A stretch of DNA of 48,213 bases, taken from Conidiobolus incongruus B7586 (Eukaryota; Entomophthoromycota; Entomophthoromycetes; Entomophthorales; Conidiobolaceae). Shown here piece by piece: positions 1 to 12,006 of this stretch (position 1 is the stretch's first letter; each line of letters begins with the position of its first letter). Position numbers and translations under genes: made by a program. The notes beneath the pieces were generated by a model, which saw nothing but the letters and a program-made list of their open reading frames with translations, searched no databases and was not told the DNA's origin. The DNA lies in NCBI GenBank assembly GCA_000697335.1, contig JNEM01012480.1:1-48213 (forward strand). The letters run 5' to 3'.

Positions 1-3000
1 CATATATATATATTATATTTTTTAAAATTAATAATATTGTTAAAAAATTTCCAATATTTTCAAATCCAAGATAATAATATTTTATTTTATTAATAGATTG
101 AATTTTTTGTGAAGTTTTATTTATAATAACCATATTGATCATTCAATATATAAATTTGGAATATTATGTAATTAAAGGTAAATTGAATAAAATGATATTA
201 TTATTAATATTTAAACATATCAATCTTGGAAATAAGCATATAATTCACAAATATTATATAATATAAATTTGAATAATAATAAAATATCTAAATAATAAAT
301 AGAATTTAATTTAATAATTATTTATATTGAACGTTCAATTCAAAATAACTTTATATTTATGATTTGAATAACACAAAATAAAATTTTTCTATAATAATTA
401 AGAAATATTAGTGAAATTTATGTTATTAGAATAATATATTTATTTTTAGTAATATATTAAATAACATATACTAAATAAATATTGAAATAAATTTTCATAT
501 AAAATTAGTATAAATATACATAATAGGGATATATATTATCATTCTAAGTTATTGATAAAAATGTTTTTTGATAAATTAATAAAAATTTTGAGTTAAAAAA
601 GAAATATAATGGAAATTGTCAAATATCAAAGAATTCAATAAGAGAAATATTATATTTTTGATGAAAGATAAGGTAACGTAATTATAAAACAGAGTAAAAA
701 TGTTTTATTATCAATATTATAAAGTAGCAATTAATTTATAATTATTCCTTATCGAATATTGATAAAACCATAATAAATGATATTGAATCAATAGATAATA
801 TAATATCAATATTTAATATATAATTTGTTGAGGAAAATCATAAAAGTATAAAAATGATACTATATGATATTTTTTTAATTTATTCATTCATAAAAACAAA
901 AATAATGAATTTATTAATTCTTATTAGAAATTATGAAATAATAATCATATAAATCATTGAATAGAATAAATAGATAAGAATATATTAGATATGACTATAA
1001 ATCAAAATATTGAAACATTCAATCAATTATATAAATATACCATTTTCAAAGAGAAGGAAAAATAAAAATAATATAGTAATTGATTTGTTCAGTAATGGAT
1101 CAAACTTATTACAAGTATTATATTGAATAATATACCATATTCTCATTTCCAGATAATGCATTTATTGATATTGGCTTTATTATATGATATATATTCGAAA
1201 ATATAATGATACAAAAAGACATTCTACAATTCAATTTGGTCCATATGATTTATCAATTTCTGAATCTAATATATTTGGTTAAAATGACAAGACTGATAAA
1301 CAAATTTATAATATTAGGATAAAAAATGTAGTATGAAATTTAATGTAATCTAATAATCCATTATCAATATAGAATGATTTACCAAATGAGGTTTGACTAT
1401 GAATATAGTCGAAAACATATTATATATAACATTACATAATATATAATGAATTTTGAAATTATTGTAGATTGTATATAATATCAAATCCAATCTATACGGA
1501 TTATAGAAAGAATGAAATATAAGGCTTTAAATTATAAAAATATATTACAATATTTAAATAGTTTGACGTGTTAACAAGTTATTTGAATGAATGAGGCTAT
1601 TATTTTAGTCTGAATATAATAATTTAAAATTATAATATAATATTCCAAAATATGAATTTCATAAAATCATTGTCAAAATAAAAAAATGAATAAAATGAAT
1701 TTGATATATATAATTAAATTAATTATAAAATTTGGTATTTTCTTGCTAAATAGCGGTATTATTATCCTTCATTGGCTTTATAGATAATAAAAACTATTAT
1801 TTAATCAAATCATTATTGATTACCTGAGAATATCACTTTTGAACCATTTTTAAGATTCAGAGTTTTTCATTATGATTAAACATCGAGAAAAATAAAAATC
1901 ACACGTAAGGAAATAAAAATGGATATATATTATATTTTTTAAATTAATTTAGTTGATAGTAGCATCATTAAAGAGATATGATAATATTTTGATATTGTCA
2001 AGGTATTATTTTCATATTTTGGATTTTACGTGTGAATAAACAATGATGATATTATCAAATTTCAATATCCAGTATATAAAAAATGAAAATATATAATTGA
2101 TACTCATTCAGCTTTGGATATTCGGAAAATAAAATCTGAAATTGCTCTTTATGAATCAAAAAAATTGAATTTCTGATTTGTGAATTAATTTTTCAATTAC
2201 TATCATCAATCAATACAAATAAGAAATATATCTTATGTTGATTCATAGATCAGTAATATAGATAAAAATTTCATATGAATTTTAGTCAAAAAATTCCAAA
2301 TATACTCTCTCAGATAATTATATTTTAATTATTGCTAATGAATCTTAGTTTTATTAAATGAAATTTCCATCATTGTTATCAATATACAAGATTTTCATGT
2401 TAAATATTAGACTAATTGCTAAGATAATGTTCTAAATATTATGTGATTTAAACTCTGAATATCCATTTCGAAATTGTGCCATTTTTCAAGCATCAAATTT
2501 TATTTAAGCAAAAATAAAAAATTGTGCAAATATATTTCTCTATTAAGATTATTAATACGACTAAAATTTATAATAAAATATAAATTAAAAACTTGATTTC
2601 GGATAGTGTTTGAGTCATTCAATGGCTCTTTAATTACTTTAAATAATACAAACACAGGTGATTTCAGAATGGGTAAGTAGATTAAGAGAGATAAATGTAT
2701 TCAAATTCGTGTGCAACTAAAATTCAGGAATGGAGATACCATGCATACTCGTGACCAAAGTTCTTGGCCGTCAGACCTTGTACTAATATTTCACAGTCTT
2801 AAGCTTTAACAATCCAATACGCAAATAATTATTGATATATGATTTCAATGATAACATTTAACAATATTCAACCTTTCCGTAGCTTTCACAATAGATTTTC
2901 ATCTTAATTCAACCTGGCTCAGATTAACCTATCAAATTAATAATTTTATAATTAATAATAATCAAATTCTTTGGTAATTTCTTTAATAATCACAATAATC

Positions 3001-3180
3001 TTTGCACCAGGCACCAACTTAACTGGATATTAAAAATAAATTATAATCTTACTAAATACATATAAATTAACTATTTAACTATATTAATTAAATGGCTATA
3101 TTATGAAATATGAAACTAAATGGTATATGTGTATATTTGAAGAGAAATTTTCAGGTTGTAATCAATTAAAAAAGACTTAG
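1..3180. other. AT-rich intergenic DNA
   Basis: I see no gene. Stops are dense in all frames and the base composition is extremely AT-rich, with only short homopolymer and TA runs. The stretch around 2,640-2,800 is richer in G+C. On its minus strand there is a short open stretch after a possible splice acceptor (about 2,731-2,790), which I could not assign to any family. Confidence 0.6.
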
Positions 3181-3189
3181 AATTAGTAT

Positions 3190-3400
3190 ATAATACTTGT
3201 CAGTTTCGAAAGAGATCAGCTGTCGAATGGTTGTTAGAGTTTAGGATTAAGTTTATTTTGAATGATAAAATAAACCGAATAAAAAATGCCATATGTAGCT
3301 AATGAGAAGAGTATGCAAGTTGGATAAGATCAAGTTTACAAAATAGAAGGAAAATTTAATTCTAGAATTATTGGTCAAAATAAACAACTATAATGAATAA
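3190..3400 (+). mobile_element. Possible relic of a Ty3/Gypsy gag region
   Basis: A G+C-richer patch whose plus-strand translation contains short blocks with the feel of a retrotransposon gag domain: a Trp-Leu-Leu-Glu-Phe block, then an Asn-Asp-Lys segment, then Glu-Glu-Tyr-Ala-Ser-Trp. It is an old, clearly broken fragment without visible terminal repeats. Coding-like scraps continue to about 3,760. The family call rests on pattern recognition only and is weak. It could instead be a decayed host gene. Confidence 0.3.
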
Positions 3401-4046
3401 CTTAAATAGGTTTCAAAATAGCTCTATGTGCATTTAATTGGACAAAAGGTCATGCTACTATTGGTAGCTTAACTCGGTCAATTTTATAGGGAGTAATATC
3501 CGACGGAACGACCTAATAATCCAGTTTACTACAGTTATTTTTTTTATTTTATATCCAACACTTAAAAATTTCTATAATTTCCTAATGTAACAAATAATTT
3601 TTAAGGTTTATAAAATTTCTTTCAAAATAGTATATTTTGTACAACTCTATAAATTTTCTCGATTTTTTAAGGATTTTCAAAGGGATAAATATTATTGGGT
3701 AACTTGGATTGATTTTCAAAGTGTTAAAATGATTATAATATTTTCGATTAACATCAGTTGATTATTAATAACACAGCTCAAAATCGTATTTGGTAATGTA
3801 AGTGGCTTACTAAGTTAATTATGTAGATTTCTCTGTGAGGAAAAATCATCCAAATTAGACAATTCTTTTGATGACAATTTGGTGAAACAATTTAATATGT
3901 TTAAATCGATTTTTCAGCTTGCATAGATTTAGTAAATTTTCCCAATTTTTTCTACACCTCATTAATATCAATTGTTGAAAATTTGCTATTTTAGAAATAT
4001 AATTAAGTGCCTAATAAATATATAATAGATGTCAATAGGAGGTTAT
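3401..4046. other. Intergenic DNA 3' of the first regulator gene
   Basis: No gene recognised. It holds scattered coding-like scraps of about 40 codons near 3,640-3,760, possibly part of the same relic as the gag-like patch just upstream, and the downstream flank of the minus-strand gene. Confidence 0.45.
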
Positions 4047-4058
4047 TTTATTTTTATT
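4047..4058 (-). terminator. Poly(A) signals of the first regulator gene
   Basis: Two AATAAA hexamers on the minus strand (TTTATT at 4047-4052 and 4053-4058 on the plus strand). The second overlaps the stop codon of the gene. In such AT-rich DNA the hexamer alone is weak evidence, but its position fits. Confidence 0.35.
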
Positions 4059-5793
4059 ATCTAAAATATCGATCACAGTTAAATTGAATTAATGGTTGTG
4101 GTAATGGGTCTGAACTGTCAATCTTCATTTTCCAGCATTCAATAGTCGATAACACATCACTCGCTCCATCCCAAGCATTGCTAAAATAGTCGAATAATTT
4201 GGCTAACTGTTCATAGTCGTGTTGAACATAGTTGAGCTTATGTATGCTTTTGTTCCTTAAACTTCTCATCAACTGAAGGTAAGTAAATCCTAGTTCACAG
4301 AAATATTCTATAGGAAATGGTGGCTTCATCAGCTGCTCGAGTTGATCATCATCTAATCCATCTTCCATCATTGCTAGCAAATGAGTATTGGTGTATTGAA
4401 ACCAATCCTGTAACATTTGTAACTGATGATGACATGTCTTAATTGCTAGATTGATTATTTCCATCTGATCATTCGGCCTATCCCATAAGAATCCATTAGA
4501 GCTTAGCATATACCTGAGTAGTACGAGTTTTCCATTGAGCATGATTAAATGGCACAAGATCCTCATTGTAATCATTGGACTATTTAAACGATGCTCGATA
4601 GATAGACAAATAGGAAAGTACTTGATGTAGTTGGGTAAGGCGCTATGCCAATTTTCTAGTTCGTTAAGCAATTGGCGACATTCTATGAGGGAGTACCTTC
4701 GGTTTGTTCCAGACACTAAATGAGTGATATTAGTTAGTATGGCTGCTAGCTGAGGACAATGAGAGAGAAAAGTATCATAGTACTTTGGAAATGGATGTTT
4801 AGATTGAGCTAGCAGTTCTTGATGCTTTATACCAGGACTTTGATGTGAGTGATGACTTGATTCTTTCTGATATGGAGGAAGTAAAGCTGGTCTATTGACC
4901 AGCTGGGCAATTTGATGATCTCTGAAATGCATTAAATCCCATAGCTTTCTTATTGTATCAAGTTCTTGTTTGGAATATATTTGGTATAATCTTGAACTGG
5001 GATCGTTTATATGATGAAAATTTAATGTTTGGCTCAAACGAATTGCACTTGTCATTCTTTCAACGCATCTTGAAAAATTACCCATATTGTGATCTGCTTC
5101 CCAAAGGATCAGAATCGCTTGAATTAGCACAATATTAGGTTTGGCTAAATAGGGTAACATTTGTTTCAAGCTGAGTTGATAATGATATTCGAAAAACTCC
5201 ATGTTTTGCTGATGTAAATGTATATAAGGTGAGACCAGACTACTATCAGCAACCATCGCACTAATTAAATAATCTGGTGGAGGTTGTCTTTTAAAAGTGT
5301 TTATGTATTCACTGAATTCTAAAACACGAGGATATGAACAGTATTCGTTAACTGCAAAGAAGTGAGGGATCAGGACTTGAGGATAATCTGAGTAATCAAA
5401 TGATCGTGGCGAAAACTTGGATTTTTGTTGAGTTATTTTGACTAAATCGTAAGAATTATCATTTTGTGTAGACTCATCGAAGTCTACAACACTGGAAGTA
5501 GAAGAACATGAATATTGTGAGGGCGTCAACATGGATTCTTTTTTGCGTTTCCTGTTTAAGCATTCTTCCTCAATTAGTCTACTAACCAAAGGCATATAAT
5601 CAATAAGTGTTTTTTCCACACTGTCCATCCTCAAGTTTACTTTAGCAATAGCAGAGTTAGGAATGAAAGGTTTAGGAGGCTTTGGTTTTTTCGAGCTTTT
5701 GTTAAAGGGTGTCTTTAATTGCTCCGTAGGTCCTGGTCTATCTCTTTCATTGAATAGTTGAAATGTATTAAATTGACCAGTAAAGTTACTCAT
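4057..5793 (-). CDS. Fungal-specific transcription factor-domain protein lacking a zinc cluster (paralogue 1)
   Basis: Single-exon gene of 578 codons. The first ATG in the frame is at 5793; an upstream in-frame TGA closes the frame. The start also matches the paralogue at 12,007-13,764, which is colinear from near its first residue. Seen: a conserved N-terminal block (about residues 1-70) with an RPGPT motif, a basic Lys/Pro segment and a heptad-like stretch (SVEKTLIDYMPLVSRLI); a basic RKRKK cluster near residue 77 that could be a nuclear signal; a low-complexity Ser/Asp linker; then, from about residue 130, the fungal transcription factor middle region, with PPPDYLISAMVADSSL and the signature arginine/tryptophan block IRKLWDLMHF followed by NRPALLP. 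Family knowledge: this domain usually sits behind a Zn2Cys6 DNA-binding cluster. None is present here, and no Cys-rich exon is visible upstream. It may therefore be a cofactor, a dimerising regulator, or a factor with a different DNA-binding surface. The promoter has a TATA box at 5904-5911. Confidence 0.9.
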   Translation of the reverse strand: MSNFTGQFNTFQLFNERDRPGPTEQLKTPFNKSSKKPKPPKPFIPNSAIAKVNLRMDSVEKTLIDYMPLVSRLIEEECLNRKRKKESMLTPSQYSCSSTSSVVDFDESTQNDNSYDLVKITQQKSKFSPRSFDYSDYPQVLIPHFFAVNEYCSYPRVLEFSEYINTFKRQPPPDYLISAMVADSSLVSPYIHLHQQNMEFFEYHYQLSLKQMLPYLAKPNIVLIQAILILWEADHNMGNFSRCVERMTSAIRLSQTLNFHHINDPSSRLYQIYSKQELDTIRKLWDLMHFRDHQIAQLVNRPALLPPYQKESSHHSHQSPGIKHQELLAQSKHPFPKYYDTFLSHCPQLAAILTNITHLVSGTNRRYSLIECRQLLNELENWHSALPNYIKYFPICLSIEHRLNSPMITMRILCHLIMLNGKLVLLRYMLSSNGFLWDRPNDQMEIINLAIKTCHHQLQMLQDWFQYTNTHLLAMMEDGLDDDQLEQLMKPPFPIEYFCELGFTYLQLMRSLRNKSIHKLNYVQHDYEQLAKLFDYFSNAWDGASDVLSTIECWKMKIDSSDPLPQPLIQFNCDRYFR

Positions 5794-5903
5794 TTGTTGT
5801 CTATAATACAAGCGGAATCAAATCCACAAAAAACTATACAAAATAAAAATTTGATTAAATAAAATTAAGGAGCTCAAAAATTCGACCCAGTGGGAAGGCT
5901 GGG

Positions 5904-5911
5904 TATTTATA
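5904..5911 (-). promoter_or_regulatory. TATA box of the first regulator gene
   Basis: TATAAATA on the minus strand, about 110 bp upstream of the ATG at 5793, inside a locally G+C-richer stretch (CCCAGCC follows it directly). The paralogue has the identical octamer about 185 bp upstream of its start, which strengthens the call. Confidence 0.5.
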
Positions 5912-8682
5912 ATGCCAACTATGCAATCATATGAAACGATATGAAAGTTTGATCAATTGGGATAATAATTTTTTGTGCAAAAAATTGTAATATGCATAAT
6001 TTTTCAAATTGAATTAATCCATAACATAATCAACCATTATTTTCACCGCTACGAAGCTTATTTTAACAATATTTTCACTGTTTTAGATGAGTATTGGCAA
6101 TTTGGTTTCAATAATCAAAATTGAGATCATGTTAACTTTTGGGATAAACTAAACAGCAATTCCGATCCACAGAATAAATATTACTTACAAAATAGGATTA
6201 GAATAAATCATATTCCAAATAAAAATGTAGGTTAATCCGTTCCCTTCCCTTGAATATAGTTATTTCTTATTTTGGTATAGAAAGTAATCATGATATCATA
6301 TTAGAAATGGAGAAAGTATAAATATTGAATGAACTATATTGAAATATCATAAGATAACTATCAAGCTAACTTATAAATAAATATAACATGATTAAAACAT
6401 TTATTTATCAATTTGAATTTGATAACAATGTAATATATTAATAATAGTATCAACAATCAAATATTTTTAAATAATAAATTCAAATTTTAAAACTTTGATA
6501 CTTTAGAGCTAAACACTATCTAGTTTGATTAAAGTTTTGTAAAACAGAATAAAATAATAATTACAATAATATAAATATTTTGCAAATATAAAATCGATAA
6601 ACTTGATTAATTTATTTATATTAATATATTAATATATTTTGGCAATTATTGAGTAGCGGATATTTAATCGATTTTGAAATTTAAAAATAGTAACTTCTCC
6701 AGCAATATTTGCCCCAAATAAAAAGTTTTACGCTGGAATTTCTATGATTAGGAGATGAATTACTGATTATTATAGGATATGATTGTCTTAAGTGGATCAT
6801 TTTATATATGGTAACTAGATTATAAAATACAATTTATTTCAGGATGATAATTTTATTTTGATAATCTGAATAGTGTATATAAAAATTTTTCGCTCTTTAA
6901 CGGGTTTAGTTAAATAAAACTTCTATTGAATATTAACTAAATACTAATATTAATCCAAATTATTACTACAAGCATTAAATAATAAATTTCAAAGTATTAA
7001 ATATATGTTACATTTCTAGTAGTTATATAATAGTTAATTTTAGATACAATATTTTTAATCAGCAAATAATAATGATTTAAAATTATTTGTAATAATTAAA
7101 AAAATGTTTGAATTTTGAATATATTTTTGTTTTTTCCGATAGCATAAATATTAATTTTTATTACTCAAACTGATAAACAATACTTTGATTACTAATAGGC
7201 TAATTGAAGTGACTAAAATACCTTCAAAAATAAAACATAATTTTATTTAAATAGAATGGATTTTTATTTGATTACACACTATACCAAATCAAATCAAATA
7301 TATCCAATGTCATTTGTAATTTCAGAAATATTAAGAACTAAATTTGAAAGATTTTACAGGCTAAAAACTCTGAATATTGTTTAATTATTACACTTTCAAA
7401 CTTACCCAAGTTTAAAAAGTAAAATATTGTAATGAATGATGTATTCAATATATAATTGTTTTGTTTAGTCTGAAATTTTCAAACATCATAGTTTCAGTAC
7501 ATTACATTATTTTGCTAAAAATTTTTTTATATTAATCAGTACAAGGATTATTATATTGGATTCAGTAACTATAAGTAGTAATACCTAATTTATGAATATA
7601 ATTATATATAATGGGTAATATCAAGATAAATGACCCATTTGGAAACTCGGTTTCAATAATAGAAATATATCCTTTCCTAATTCTTCAATGTTTTATAGCT
7701 TAGAGATCATCATTGGTTTAATCAAGCATTGTATAAAAACCAAAAATACTAAAAGCGGTTAAAACTTACATTAAATTGAAGTAAAGCCACATACAATGGC
7801 AAGTTGCATCTTTTATTTTACCACTTGAAAATAGATTCAAAAAAAGATATTTAGCATGCATTAAAATTTCAAAATTATCGTTTCAATTATCGCACATTTT
7901 GAAAATTTTAAAAAAGTTTCTTCGTAAAAAATTTAAAAGAAAAACTAATTATAAGTTATAAGCATTGTTCTGTGTTTATTCAGATTAATTAATATGATAA
8001 TCATAATATATATTAAATATTGAGATTATTAATTAAGATTTATTGTTTTCATGGATTTGTATTGAATGATAAATTTTTTGACATATATCGTAATATCCCC
8101 ATTAGGAAATGGATTCCAAAAATTGACAAATCAATTTTTTTAATTGGTATTATCAAGGAAGAAAATGATTGGATTAATTAAATCCATCATTTATGGAAAT
8201 GTTGTGGAAATTTTGCAAGCATAAATTTGAATTTTTGATTTTATAATAAAATTGATAGATTGTATAATATATATTGGATTTAGACAATAATATTTAGAAT
8301 ATTCAGTCAAATCGAATTATGGATATTCACTACCAATATTGGTAATTTTACCATGGTTATATATAAGAGTTAATTGCATGTTAAATTGCTTTCGAAAGTT
8401 TAATGGTAATGAGTTTAATTCGTTCAAATATTAATATAAGATACAATCCAAATTACTGTGATTGATTATATAAGATAATTATTTTGAATTATATAATATC
8501 ACATCTATAAATAAACTTAATAATATAGTTAAATATCTATTAATAATGCTTTTAAAGGGATTTAGCAATCTCCGAATTAAAAACTTTTTTATAATATAAA
8601 ATTGATTCATAATATGTATAATATTAATGAATTGTAATTAAATTATAAATTTAAAAAATGAAATAAATAACCTATTTAAGAT
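5912..8682. other. AT-rich intergenic DNA
   Basis: No gene or RNA recognised. The first 300 bases (to about 6,240) are a little richer in G+C and may be promoter DNA of the minus-strand gene. The rest has dense stops and AT-rich low complexity. Confidence 0.6.
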
Positions 8683-9076
8683 GAAATTTATGCGTAATAC
8701 ATTATTCAGGAATATGTAAATTTTTAGAATTATACAGTGGATTGTTAGATTTAATTAAAAGAGATTTGATGTGGTATTTGAATACAAAGATTGTTAGGCT
8801 AAATGTGGTTCCAATAGATAGAAAATGTGTTGGGGAAATGTTGGGAGTACAAAAGCGTGTCAATCCATTATAATATCGAGAACGGATACATCTGTTATTA
8901 ATTGATTTTTCATGGCATAATTTTTCAGCGGTCGGATTTGTGAATAATCCTCATATTTGAAATTTTATCATCCATAAAATCAATAAATTTCCGCATTTTT
9001 TTTCAAAGCTCACCGGCTGCCTATATAAGGAAATTTGAATATTTTAACCATAAAAGGGTATTTTTAATCTTTAATT
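8683..9076 (+). other. G+C-richer island with a TATA-like box
   Basis: Composition rises markedly here compared with the flanks. A plus-strand frame stays open for 62 codons (8683-8872) without a recognisable family. A TATATAAG octamer lies at 9022-9029, following CACCGGCTGCC. The island could be a decayed gene, a promoter, or part of a spliced gene I cannot resolve. Confidence 0.3.
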
Positions 9077-9169
9077 ATGATTTTGCAGTATCTTCACCCC
9101 AATCTCGATGAAAGTTTGTATAAGCTATACACAGAATTAATGATTAGTACAAAATTTGTTTTAATATGA
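9077..9169 (+). CDS. Possible short ORF behind the TATA-like box (hypothetical)
   Basis: Thirty codons from ATG at 9077 to a TGA, beginning MILQYLHPNLDESLYKLYTE. It lies 48 bp after the TATA-like octamer at 9022-9029, a spacing like that in ECH1 (about 63 bp). Its composition resembles coding DNA rather than the flanks. It might be the first exon of a spliced gene, but no convincing downstream exon was found. Not recognised; could be chance. Confidence 0.2.
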   Translation: MILQYLHPNLDESLYKLYTELMISTKFVLI

Positions 9170-9676
9170 ATTACGGATATATGTTATGTATCTAGGCTTA
9201 TCATAGCTAATAAACTAGTTTTTCATACTATGCAACAATTATATATATTTTTTCAATTTAATTAACACTTAGTTATCTAAATTATAAATATTTTTTAATA
9301 AACTTGGCATTTTGTAAAACATTAACCTTTGAATATATGGCGTTGTTTAAAATTTAATCAAAAAAAGTTACCAAATTATAAAAATAAAACAAAACAATAC
9401 ATTCAGCAATCAATAAAGCATGTTTAAACATGTTTAATATAAGTAAAAAATAGTTAACTATTTAAAACAAGCAATATGTTTAATATTTGTTTTATATTAG
9501 TTTTAAATTTTACAAATAAATGATCAATTCAACAATAATGAGCTATGAATGATTATTTACTTTAATTTATCTACTCATAATTCCGATATATTGATAAATT
9601 ATTTATTCAATACATTATCAGGCTTGTATTATTCATAAATTATTATTTATAAAATACAATTGATTTGGTTTGAATA
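9170..9676. other. AT-rich intergenic DNA
   Basis: Nothing recognised; runs of A and T with dense stops. Confidence 0.6.
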
Positions 9677-9772
9677 TATATTATATTATATTATATTATA
9701 TTATATTATATTATATTATATTATATTATATTATATTATATTATATTACATTATATTATATTATATTATATA
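9677..9772. repeat. Pentanucleotide microsatellite (TTATA)n
   Basis: About 18 tandem copies of TTATA in 90 bp (core 9681-9770), nearly perfect. One unit carries a C, reading TTACA near 9747. It is the longest simple repeat of unit size above two in the window and would be prone to replication slippage. Confidence 0.95.
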
Positions 9773-10653
9773 TGCTAGTGTATATTTCTGAATTTTTGTT
9801 GTTTAATAATTATTATTTCCAGTTTATCTAAGGATTCAAAAAGTATTGATTTAAATAAGAATCATGATTCTTTGATGTAAATAATTATTGATATTTGAAT
9901 CAGGTATATTTGATGTGATTAAAACTAAAATAATAAATCTGATATTTAATCCAAGAAATCAAAATAACCTTATACAAAATTTTAGATCAATGTTTTTGAT
10001 TTGGAGGATTTGCAAAATATTAAATTATTAGTCCCTGGACAATTTTAAAAGTTATTTATTTATGATTACATGTTTTTAAAATGACTTATAATTTAAGGTT
10101 TATCATATTTCACCTTGATTTCATGGAAATATCTCAGAAATTGAATCACCAAAATTATCAGAAAAAGTTTAAACAGTATTATAAATCTTTCGTTTAACAA
10201 ATTTTTTAAATTTCAACATGATTCCTTCATAAAAATAATTTAAAACTAGTTAGCTTGTAAAATACTGAATGGTAAAAACAAATTTCCATTAAATGCTATT
10301 TTGAATATATAAGATATTCTGCTAGTACCATATATTCCTTATTTCAATCATCTCTATTTAAATTTCTTTAGTTAAATGATGCTTTAATTTAAATAACAGA
10401 TAACTGATAAATTTAATAATATTATCAAGGCATGTGTCTTCAAAAAATAGTTAAATAGAAGCTATAATTTGAATTTCAGTCATAGGTTACTTAATAAAAT
10501 ATAATGATATTAGTAATACTTTTATATTGGATAATCAATAAAAGAAATTACTTAATAATACATAAATAAAATTAAATAATATTCAATTTTTTAATATTAT
10601 AAAAAATTTCATTATATATTTTTAAGGTTTATGTCATTCTTGAATTTTCAAAT
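9773..10653. other. AT-rich intergenic DNA
   Basis: No gene recognised; dense stops on both strands. Confidence 0.6.
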
Positions 10654-11082
10654 TTAATTTAATTCAACAATCAAACTAACAGATTTAGGTATATTTAAAT
10701 ATATTAAACAAGTATCATTACTTATAAGAATGATAAATAAATATTTTATAATAATACCATATAAATTAGGAATAGAAAAATGCTCAACAATTTGAAATTT
10801 AAAATTTAAATTTATCCAATTAATTTTGATATAAGGCAAATGACTCAATATGATTCATAAATTATCTGGATAATTTTCTTCAAATGAACTAGTTATATAG
10901 TTTCTTATATATCTCTCAATAGTTTCATTAATGCATTGGCAAGTAAATATATTAAAATAATCAATAGTTAATATATATTTATCATATGACCTTTTTAGAG
11001 TGGTTCTGAATATAATATGATTTTCATAGTAAATAAAGAATTCTTTCACAATGCTGTATGGAATTTGATTGATAATCTTCAT
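10654..11082 (-). pseudogene. Possible F-box-like host pseudogene, one in-frame stop
   Basis: On the minus strand a single reading frame runs from ATG at 11082 to TAA at 10654-10656, about 142 codons, broken once by TGA at 10855-10857. The frame is identical on both sides of that stop. The N-terminus, MKIINQIPYSIVKEFFIYY, resembles the start of an F-box (Ile-Pro then a helix with hydrophobic spacing). The later part is rich in Leu, Ile and Asn, as in leucine-rich-repeat tails of F-box proteins. So long a frame with one stop is unlikely by chance at this AT content but not impossible. Alternatives are a real 75-codon gene ending at the TGA, or a chance frame. Confidence 0.35.
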
Positions 11083-11161
11083 ATTTTTATCATTAAACAA
11101 TCTTTAATGATAAAATGCTATCTCTGCAATGATTCGATTTTATGAGAATGAGGAGATAATA

Positions 11162-11183
11162 GGAGAGAGAGAGAGAGAGAGAG
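11162..11183 (+). repeat. (GA)n microsatellite
   Basis: About ten uninterrupted GA units. It is striking because G is rare in the surroundings. Confidence 0.9.
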
Positions 11184-12006
11184 GGTATATAAATTTATTT
11201 CTAATTGCAGATATAGAGAAAGGAGTCAACTCTGAAACATGTCTTATCCTTTACAATATATCATTTTTGATATGCCTTGTTTTTTCAATATATGGTTCAA
11301 CTCCAAATGCTTAAAATCTATTTTTATCCGACATTATTGACTTTTCAGCTTATTCATTTCCTTTACTTGGTTCAAATCCATACTTAATTAAGCTTTATTA
11401 AAATCTGATTAGCATGAGTACTACATGAAAGTGTCATATTTCTCTATGTTCGGGCAGGAGAATATGTTTCATAACAACATTTTAGATAAAAATTTTATGA
11501 TGCTATCGCTAATATATTAATATTAGTAAATATTGAAAGAATTTTACAATTCAAGAATATATCTTTTGTGAAACTCAATTTTCGCTTCATTCACTACTAT
11601 CAATACTTTTTGTGCACAAAAAGTTGATTTCAATTTGAAATTATAGTTACTAATTATAGTTCATCAAATCAAATAAATAATTGATAAGGAATATTTGAGT
11701 TGATAAATGGAGAATCAAATATTGTTAAATGAAGGCAAGGTTATTTATTATTATATAATGTATTTTTTTACTATTTCGACACAATTTATTAATGTTATTT
11801 GTTCGGTAAGTATACTGATTATTTATTATTTAGTATAATATCATACTTTCCCTAATCCATTTCGAGCCACTATTTTTCGAATTATACATAGCACACTTAC
11901 AATATAATCAAAGTATAATTGAATCATAGAGTATAAAAGTAGAGTCACATTCTTGATTAATATTAAATTAGCATTTATTGAATGCAACAAATAAATATAA
12001 TGTATA
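11184..12006. other. Intergenic DNA 3' of the second regulator gene
   Basis: No gene recognised. An open stretch on the minus strand at 11,841-12,116 overlaps the end of the regulator gene in another frame and looks like its shadow. Confidence 0.55.

Noticed and set aside
2640-2800. Possible last exon of a minus-strand gene
   Set aside because: A 19-20 codon open stretch after a TTAG acceptor, but no upstream exon with consistent phase or recognisable family could be found.
4953-5138. 61-codon plus-strand frame inside the first regulator gene
   Set aside because: It lies wholly antisense within the conserved middle domain; a shadow of the real gene.
11129-11314. 61-codon plus-strand frame containing a Glu-Arg run
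   Set aside because: The run is the translated (GA)n microsatellite; the rest is hydrophobic and unmatched.
11360-11400. GGTTCAAATCC, like a tRNA T-loop
   Set aside because: The T stem does not pair and no D arm, anticodon arm or acceptor stem could be fitted.
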